DNA of 64,000 nt, taken from contig ML679961.1 of NCBI GenBank assembly GCA_007922225.1, forward strand, positions 79,102,798 through 79,166,797, given 5' to 3'. A model generated the notes under the pieces. That model saw only the letters and a list, made by a program, of their open reading frames with translations. It ran no database searches and was not told the origin of the DNA. The first letter of the stretch is position 1; every line of letters begins with the position of its first letter. A program made the translations under genes and the position numbers. Source of the stretch: Emydura subglobosa (Eukaryota > Chordata > Testudines > Chelidae). Shown here in pieces: positions 56,401-64,000 of the stretch.

Positions 56401-58351
56401 ACCGTGTTTAGGAATATCAAGCAATTTTTTATTAAACCTTGTTTTTCAAAGATTCATAACTTGACTTCCCAAACAGAATTTGTTCCAGGCTGGTACTTTT
56501 ATCAAGTATTAGAGTTGATCTGAATTCTTTTACAAATTTCTTTACCAGTTTTCAGAAATTAGAAAACTGTTATACATCTGCAGATGTTAAAGAAATTTAC
56601 TGAGCTAAGATTTTATTTTTTATTTAGCTTCCTTTGTTTCTTCAGAGACCATTGATCTGTATGTGGCTAAAATATAGATTAGACTACATTAAAGGAAATG
56701 AGTAATTAAACATTTTTTACACGAAAAAAATTAGGAAACAGGCAGAATATTTACAATCAATTACTCTGCTATGCACAGAGTAGTTTATCAACCTGTATTA
56801 CTTAATGATGACTTAGCAAGTTATATGTTGACACTGCCCGACAGCCAGACAGTAATCTTTAAATATCCCTTTGACCTAACATATAATGTTACACAACAGA
56901 AAAGGCAATAGGAAATTATGGCCAAAAAAACTCAAGTGGAAAGATGTCAGACAACAAATGCAGTTGAGGAAATGTAAAAACTCTGTCCTCTTCTTGCTCT
57001 CTTGTGCTAAGGTATTACTGTACATTGTCCTTGCAAGGAGATGGCATCAGGTCTGTTATAGGTCTTTATGAATTGACCTTTTTCACCTCTGCAAATATCT
57101 AGGTACATTGTACCAATTAAGGATAAGTTCCTGGTTTTGGCATTGACACTCCCAACTTCTTGGTTTCTATGACAGCCTTAGTGGTTGTCTTTGTCATTAA
57201 GATGTATACTGTGGTTTCTTTGTGTTAAATATGCAGAAAACTGAAATAACATTCTTTGGTGTCTCAATTATTTTAAATGCTTTAACATATCCACATTTCA
57301 ACTGTCTCCTTCCCTCTGCCCTGGCCACCTTGAAGATTGCATTTCTGGGCTTGACTTCACACGAGAGAATAAAACTCACAACGCAGAGCAAGTGTTCTAA
57401 GCATCCTGTTTCTCTCAGGAAAACTCCATACAAGTAAGTATTTTTGATAAGATAATTATTTTTAAGAAAGTGGTATTAACCATCTTTAGTACTATAATCT
57501 GTTTAACTACTTTGTATGTGCCAAAGAAAAGGTAGTTTATTAGGTGTTTGCTGAATATGCCTCTTCTGAGTTATGCAAAGGGGATGGAATCGGATCCACA
57601 CCAGGGGACTCTCCAGCAAAGGAGATAGAGAGTGATTCTAGGGAGTGAAGAGCCAGCACAGTCAGCTACTGTGGAACCCTCCTGTACAGCCTTGGATGCA
57701 GGGAGAAGATATGTCCAAAGTATCCGACTCTCCTCAGTTGACAGACACTCTTGGGGGATTGTTGCCCACTGTTATAGGTTAAAAAAATCCAAAGGCTGCT
57801 CTACCCTGCATCAGGGCCAAGCAGAGAATCAGGGTAACATAATCATCTACTCTAGAACTTGGCACAACAGAGACTCTAGCCCTTGAGGATTTCTATTGAA
57901 GTAGAAATCAACTTTCTCACTATCTTGGTGCTAGTGACTGTGATTTCAGTAAATGCTAATAACAAGTATCAGAGTTGATCTGAATTCTTTTTTTTTTTTT
58001 TTTTTAAACATATAAGTGTAATATAGGATGGAAAGAGTCTATGAAAATATAATAGACAAAGCTATGTAGAGGGAAAATGTTTTCATTTTTCTATTTCTTC
58101 TGCAGGAGCTCTCCTTGTTTGTTCTTGAAATACTCTTTAGTATACCATATTTGTTGTGTCTGCCCTCTTCTTTTGGTAAATTTACTAACAGATATTTCCC
58201 TCTAACTTCCAGTCACGGATGCTTCCAGAACCTTGCGGACTTTTTTCAGTGCAGGTGCTTTGGTATATTCAAGCCCAATGTAGTTGACTGGACTAAACAA
58301 TGCCCTCTAACATTTCATCCAGCAAAAGGTAAAAATGTTCACTCTGTGTGA
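35395..58351 (+). CDS. ZDHHC13: ZDHHC13 (HIP14-like) palmitoyltransferase, complete, 17 exons, 619 aa
   Basis: This is an ankyrin-repeat DHHC-family S-acyltransferase of ER/Golgi membranes. Coding join: 35395-35415, 37070-37212, 37660-37782, 39127-39204, 40663-40807, 42193-42257, 45118-45280, 46236-46361, 47454-47587, 48433-48533, 51335-51459, 52344-52406, 52779-52872, 53740-53823, 55728-55885, 57336-57433, 58213-58351. It totals 1860 bases, in frame, and gives 619 residues (human, from memory, 622). Ankyrin repeats span about 48-285 ([75 protein letters not shown]). Membrane segments lie near 289-307, 316-333, 346-366 and 372-391. The cysteine-rich domain has DQHC at 450-453 in place of DHHC, as in mammalian ZDHHC13. 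Two more membrane segments lie near 466-488 and 515-540. Sixteen introns: fifteen GT-AG and one AT-AC (48534-51334). Confidence 0.97.
36776..36912. mobile_element. MITE-like fragment, GTGCACTA family (one arm)
   Basis: This contains GGGAACTTTTAGTGCACACC, then GCCAGTTAGTGCATGACACG and CTGGTGTGCACTAGAATTTA. It matches one arm of the full palindrome at 38415-38705 (GGGAACTTTTAGTGCACCCC, GCCAGTTAGTGCAAGACATG). It is in ZDHHC13 intron 1. Confidence 0.65.
37070..37212 (+). CDS. ZDHHC13: ZDHHC13 exon 2
   Basis: The acceptor is ACCCACAG and the donor is GTAAGT at 37213. It encodes [18 protein letters not shown] and later [10 protein letters not shown]; the first part is Cys/His-rich as in mammals. 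Confidence 0.92.
37660..37782 (+). CDS. ZDHHC13: ZDHHC13 exon 3 (first ankyrin repeats)
   Basis: The acceptor is TTACTTGAG and the donor is GTAAGC at 37783. It encodes [20 protein letters not shown] then [12 protein letters not shown], the first ankyrin helix pair. Confidence 0.95.
38415..38705. mobile_element. Palindromic MITE-like element, GTGCACTA family (full)
   Basis: The left arm (GGTGTAAATTCTAGTGCGCA, GTTGTGCACTAACTG, GGGGTGCACTAAAAGTTCCC) is the reverse complement of the right arm (GGGAACTTTTAGTGCACCCC, GCCAGTTAGTGCAAGACATG, GTGTGCTAGAATTTACCCCC). The unpaired centre is near 38520-38570. It ends near GTAGACAAGCCCT. It is noncoding, in ZDHHC13 intron 3. Confidence 0.75.
39127..39204 (+). 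CDS. ZDHHC13: ZDHHC13 exon 4
   Basis: The acceptor is TTATACAG and the donor is GTATGG at 39205. It encodes [20 protein letters not shown] then LHWAIR. Confidence 0.95.
   Translation, partial: VLYFQRCSSGSTRWRFKFHSTSLGH
39495..39892. mobile_element. MITE-like element with GGTCTTGTCTTAACAGG ends
   Basis: The left end GAGGTCTTGTCTTAACAGGC matches the reverse complement of the right end CCCATTAAGACAGGACTTCA. Inside, GCCTGTTAAGACACAGGCC (near 39573) is a further related copy in inverse orientation. It is in ZDHHC13 intron 4. Confidence 0.55.
40663..40807 (+). CDS. ZDHHC13: ZDHHC13 exon 5
   Basis: The acceptor is CTTTTCAG and the donor is GTATGT at 40808. It encodes [18 protein letters not shown] and [10 protein letters not shown], and ends at residue 170 in phase 0. 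Reading through the donor gives only a short intron extension. Confidence 0.95.
42193..42257 (+). CDS. ZDHHC13: ZDHHC13 exon 6
   Basis: The acceptor is CATACTCAG and the donor is GTAAGT at 42258. It encodes [20 protein letters not shown] then I and part of G192. Confidence 0.94.
42955..45070 (-). mobile_element. Antisense L3/CR1-like LINE, about 2.1 kb, in ZDHHC13 intron 6
   Basis: The 3' end is at the low coordinate (reverse of ATAAGAACAGCCATACTGGG near 42958). Read on the minus strand from about 45070 downward, it gives a decayed 5' part, [20 protein letters not shown] near 44440, [20 protein letters not shown] near 44190 (RT motif A region), FANDTKLL near 43930 (the catalytic FADD is changed to FAND), and a C-terminal part [19 protein letters not shown] near 43460. 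Frames shift at a C17/A18 tract. It is a dead copy. The high-coordinate end is close to exon 7 (45118). Confidence 0.8.
44223..44257. repeat. C17 followed by A18 homopolymer junction
   Basis: Seventeen Cs run directly into eighteen As inside the antisense LINE. It interrupts the RT frame (read on the minus strand as a run of Phe then Gly). Length may be unreliable in assembly. Confidence 0.85.
45118..45280 (+). CDS. ZDHHC13: ZDHHC13 exon 7
   Basis: The acceptor is TTTCATCTAG and the donor is GTACAA at 45281. It encodes [19 protein letters not shown] and [19 protein letters not shown], and ends at residue 246. An antisense LINE ends about 50-60 bases upstream. Confidence 0.95.
45590..45700. 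repeat. Decayed interspersed repeat (ATTTTCAAAAGTGGCTA type)
   Basis: Phrases GATTTTCAAAAGTGGCTAAT and GACTTTCAAAAGTGCTGAAC look like a decayed reptile repeat; related wording appears at 46500-46650 and 60690-60715. The family is not assigned. Confidence 0.3.
46236..46361 (+). CDS. ZDHHC13: ZDHHC13 exon 8
   Basis: The acceptor is TTTTTAAAG and the donor is GTATTT at 46362. It encodes [20 protein letters not shown] and a basic tail ending LLEKYE. It closes the ankyrin block. Confidence 0.93.
47454..47587 (+). CDS. ZDHHC13: ZDHHC13 exon 9 (first membrane segments)
   Basis: The acceptor is TTTTGATAG and the donor is GTTTGT at 47588. It encodes [34 protein letters not shown] and [10 protein letters not shown], the first two membrane segments. 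Confidence 0.93.
48433..48533 (+). CDS. ZDHHC13: ZDHHC13 exon 10, ends at an AT-AC donor
   Basis: The acceptor is TCTTTCAG. It encodes [20 protein letters not shown] then [13 protein letters not shown] plus the first base of Asp367. There is no usable GT donor; the intron opens with ATATCCTTT. The join to exon 11 keeps the family sequence PDLA. Confidence 0.93.
49905..50005. repeat. Interspersed repeat fragment (AAGCTTTCGTGGGC type)
   Basis: GTCCTGTAGCACTTTAAAGA, CTAACAAATTTAATATC and GCATAAGCTTTCGTGGGCTG are phrases of a repeat I know as common in reptile genomes; I do not assign a class. It lies in the AT-AC intron. Confidence 0.5.
51315..51323 (+). promoter_or_regulatory. ZDHHC13: U12 branch-point sequence TTCCTTAAC
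   Basis: This is an exact match to the minor-spliceosome branch-point consensus, 11 bases before the exon-11 start at 51335. Confidence 0.9.
51335..51459 (+). CDS. ZDHHC13: ZDHHC13 exon 11
   Basis: The exon follows the AC terminus and has the donor GTATTT at 51460. It encodes D(split)[16 protein letters not shown] and [19 protein letters not shown], the fourth membrane segment and the TDPG element before the cysteine-rich domain. It ends ERKK at residue 408. Confidence 0.94.
52085..52150 (+). mobile_element. Possible LINE 3' tail remnant
   Basis: GGGTATGACTAGACGACATA then TTTTCCATCTTACATTTC resembles a decayed CR1-type tail in ZDHHC13 intron 11. Short and diverged. Confidence 0.3.
52344..52406 (+). 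CDS. ZDHHC13: ZDHHC13 exon 12
   Basis: The acceptor is GTCTTTCAG and the donor is GTAAGT at 52407. It encodes [20 protein letters not shown] then L, residues 409-429, and contributes the first CxxC of the cysteine-rich domain. Confidence 0.95.
52779..52872 (+). CDS. ZDHHC13: ZDHHC13 exon 13 (DQHC catalytic motif)
   Basis: The acceptor is CAACTAG and the donor is GTGAGT at 52873. It encodes [20 protein letters not shown] and [10 protein letters not shown]. The tetrad is DQHC (Asp450-Cys453) with acyl-accepting Cys453; most DHHC enzymes have His where Gln451 stands. Confidence 0.97.
53740..53823 (+). CDS. ZDHHC13: ZDHHC13 exon 14
   Basis: The acceptor is CAAATACAG and the donor is GTACGT at 53824. 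It encodes [20 protein letters not shown] and WMFYGTLL, the NHYYF element and fifth membrane segment. Confidence 0.94.
55728..55885 (+). CDS. ZDHHC13: ZDHHC13 exon 15
   Basis: The acceptor is CATTCTCAG and the donor is GTACTT at 55886. It encodes [20 protein letters not shown], then [20 protein letters not shown] and [13 protein letters not shown], the sixth membrane segment, ending at residue 541. Confidence 0.94.
57336..57433 (+). CDS. ZDHHC13: ZDHHC13 exon 16
   Basis: The acceptor is CTTGAAG and the donor is GTAAGT at 57434. It encodes [19 protein letters not shown] and SLRKTPY. Confidence 0.95.
58213..58351 (+). CDS. ZDHHC13: ZDHHC13 exon 17 coding part (stop TGA at 58349)
   Basis: The acceptor is AACTTCCAG. 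It encodes [28 protein letters not shown] and [12 protein letters not shown], the conserved C-terminal tail. Confidence 0.95.
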
Positions 58352-58870
58352 AGAAAAGCAACATCAAATTCTTAAAGAGCCAAGCTGAAAGCTAAATAAA
58401 ACTGGATAATCTTTATATTGTTTGCAAGTTCTTCTGAAACTCTCCTGCCTTATTTTTTTATATTGTTACTATTGTTGAAATAGTCACCTTTAATGATCAT
58501 AAATTACAGCAAAACAGAGGTGAAAGAATTGCTGTGATGGTTTGTATGTACTTTCAGCTGAAACAATTTGAAATTTCATACAACTATGAGATGACACTCC
58601 AAATATATTTTTGAGATTTTTATACAGCACTCCAGAAATCTTATTTAATGCCTTTGATTCATTTTTCAGATTAATGTGTCTGCAAAGAGCACATGTGCTA
58701 AAGGACAAAATATTTAACATTTTTGAATTGGGTATTTCAAAAAGTTTTTAACACTAGCTTGTATTTTTTGATAACTTATTTGTCTTTATACTGTGTAAAT
58801 TTGTACAGAATCACTGTTTAGACTTACTGTTTGCTTTCACATTAAATAAATTAGCTTTCATGCTTATATT
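58352..58870 (+). other. ZDHHC13: ZDHHC13 3' untranslated region
   Basis: AATAAA signals occur at 58395-58400 and 58845-58850. The second is followed within 20 bases by a T-rich stretch and gives a 3'UTR of about 510 bases. Both could be used. Confidence 0.65.
58845..58850 (+). terminator. ZDHHC13: Polyadenylation signal AATAAA (ZDHHC13, distal)
   Basis: Canonical hexamer about 495 bases after the stop. The proximal alternative is at 58395-58400. Confidence 0.55.
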
Positions 58871-59542
58871 TATTGATTTTTTTTTTTTAAATATTCACGG
58901 GACGTATGAAACTTACATATTTAAAAATCATTAACCACAACAGCAGCAAAGGCCTATCTTGCTGTTTTAAACATCTAACAAGAATTGATCAGAAGACTAA
59001 ATCTTGTACTCATTGACACGAGTGTCACTTGGAAAGGGATAGCTCAACCACTAGTACATGCATGACCAAAACCTAATGGTATAGGCATAAAACCTTGTTT
59101 CACATTATTTCAGGCTGCAAGCATAGGGCTACCATAGTTCAAAGTGATGAACTTATGTCCTGGATAAATTTAAAGGGATTAATATTATTTGGAGAATGCA
59201 TAGCCCAATGGGAGTCACTTTTCAGAGATGTCAAATTGACTTCACACAGCATGATCCCACCGTGTCCTACTGAAAGGTTTATGTTGTAGTAGAGAAGAAC
59301 AAAAGTGAGATTTATAGAGATGGGGGTGGGGGAGTACAGATTGATAACAGTAAGCTGAGGAGATTCAAAATATGATCTATTACCAGCAATTTAGCAGTAA
59401 AATAGAATGAAATCTAACCAGAGAATTTTCACAATTTCAATATAGGTATTGTTTGTTTAGCTTGGTAAACTAGGTGAGTATTGGAGTACAAAACAGGAGC
59501 AAAATAACTTAACCAGTCATAGCAGGAAAGCAGTACCTACAG

Positions 59543-59548
59543 TTTATT
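59543..59548 (-). terminator. CSRP3: Polyadenylation signal candidate (CSRP3, minus)
   Basis: TTTATT on the plus strand is AATAAA on the minus strand, about 660 bases after the CSRP3 stop. Another candidate lies at 58869-58874, within the 3' region of the convergent ZDHHC13. Confidence 0.45.
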
Positions 59549-60206
59549 GTATCTTGAGAAACCTACAGTGAAAAAACTAGATTTAACATCCACTTTGATT
59601 TTACCATGTTTTATGAAAATGTGTTTTCAAATCCAAGAAGTCCATCCCTTTGTCTTTTACTCAGGAGGATGGAGCTGAAATTGTTAGCTATTGTCACAGA
59701 TTAGAATGTGCCTTTTAAAAAATTCTCCTCCCATGCCATAGCACCATCATAACATCAAAATGTATTTCACTAAAGAATTAGGATTGACAGTATAGAAAGT
59801 GGGCAAGATTCTGCTCTATTGGAGTGGTATAAATCCAGAATACCTTCCTTTGGCCCCTTATTTACAGGATAATCACCTTTTAGTGGTAAAGTACACAGAG
59901 CTATTATAACCTCATTTTTTTTAACCAGATTAGTAATAGAAATACTATTGTTCACAAACAATTAGAACTTAGCAAAATATTAGGCTCTTTTCAGTGTAGA
60001 ATAAACTTAAAACCATTTTGTTAAAATGTATTTTCTAGCTACTACAAACATTTCTTAAGATATAAGTTTACAAATATCTCCAGTGAGGTTGGAGAAGCAG
60101 AAGATTTTTTAAAATACCCTACGTTCTTATCAATGCATCACTGTTTTACTTAGCAAACAATCTGTGGCATCAACAAAAGTGTGAAATGTGCCTGTTACAG
60201 AAAGTT
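59549..60206 (-). other. CSRP3: CSRP3 3' untranslated region (probable)
   Basis: This lies between the CSRP3 stop and the nearest minus-strand AATAAA. No coding frame is supported. The end point is an estimate. Confidence 0.45.
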
Positions 60207-63892
<3,686 letters not shown>

Positions 63893-64000
63893 CTGAAAAT
63901 AGAAAGGAAAAGTGCATATAACATTTTGTATTTACAAATCTGAGTATTAACGTAGCTCAGAATTATTGTAATATCAATTATCATTCTGCTCTTGAAAATG

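Larger units (their letters stand above)
37213..58212 (+). other. ZDHHC13: Other ZDHHC13 introns: contents
   Basis: Apart from the elements listed separately, introns 2, 3, 4, 5, 7, 8, 9 and 11-16 (for example 37213-37659, 40808-42192, 45281-46235, 46362-47453, 53824-55727, 55886-57335) are AT-rich and hold no recognised gene, exon or RNA. Open frames of 60-110 codons here match no family. Intron 16 (57434-58212) has a T-run at about 57989-58006. Confidence 0.55.

Overview
The window is vertebrate nuclear DNA, most likely from a turtle or another archelosaurian reptile. It holds intron-rich genes with GT-AG splice sites, two CpG-rich promoter regions, many CR1/L3-type LINE fragments, hAT-type elements with 8-bp target duplications, and palindromic MITE-like repeats of the kind common in turtles. 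The lineage is inferred from repeat style and gene content; no database search was possible.

Three genes are supported. (1) DHCR7 (7-dehydrocholesterol reductase), plus strand: eight coding exons from 14291 to 23110 join in frame into a complete 475-residue protein. A GC-rich stretch at 1-180 is probably its upstream promoter/first-exon region. (2) ZDHHC13 (ankyrin-repeat DHHC-family palmitoyltransferase, HIP14-like), plus strand: seventeen coding exons from a CpG island at 35395 to the stop at 58351 join in frame into 619 residues. Its tenth intron (48534-51334) is a textbook U12-type AT-AC intron. (3) CSRP3 (muscle LIM protein), minus strand: the last four coding exons lie between 63892 and 60207, and the 5' exons are beyond the right edge. 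ZDHHC13 and CSRP3 converge tail to tail.

Layout: 1-180 CpG-rich start; 181-14284 inferred DHCR7 intron 1 with CR1, hAT and MITE copies; 14285-23110 DHCR7 coding exons; 23111-35080 3'UTR and intergenic DNA with LINE, palindrome and LTR-like pieces; 35090-35740 ZDHHC13 CpG island; 35395-58351 ZDHHC13 with an antisense LINE ending close to exon 7; 58352-60206 the shared 3' region; 60207-64000 part of CSRP3.

The genes do not form a pathway: sterol synthesis at the ER, protein palmitoylation at Golgi/ER membranes, and striated-muscle Z-disc/nuclear LIM adaptor. The neighbourhood matters for synteny: ZDHHC13 and CSRP3 are neighbours on human 11p15, while human DHCR7 is on 11q13, so this window joins two segments that are apart in human. 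I found no wholly unknown system; the most notable signal is the AT-AC intron in ZDHHC13.
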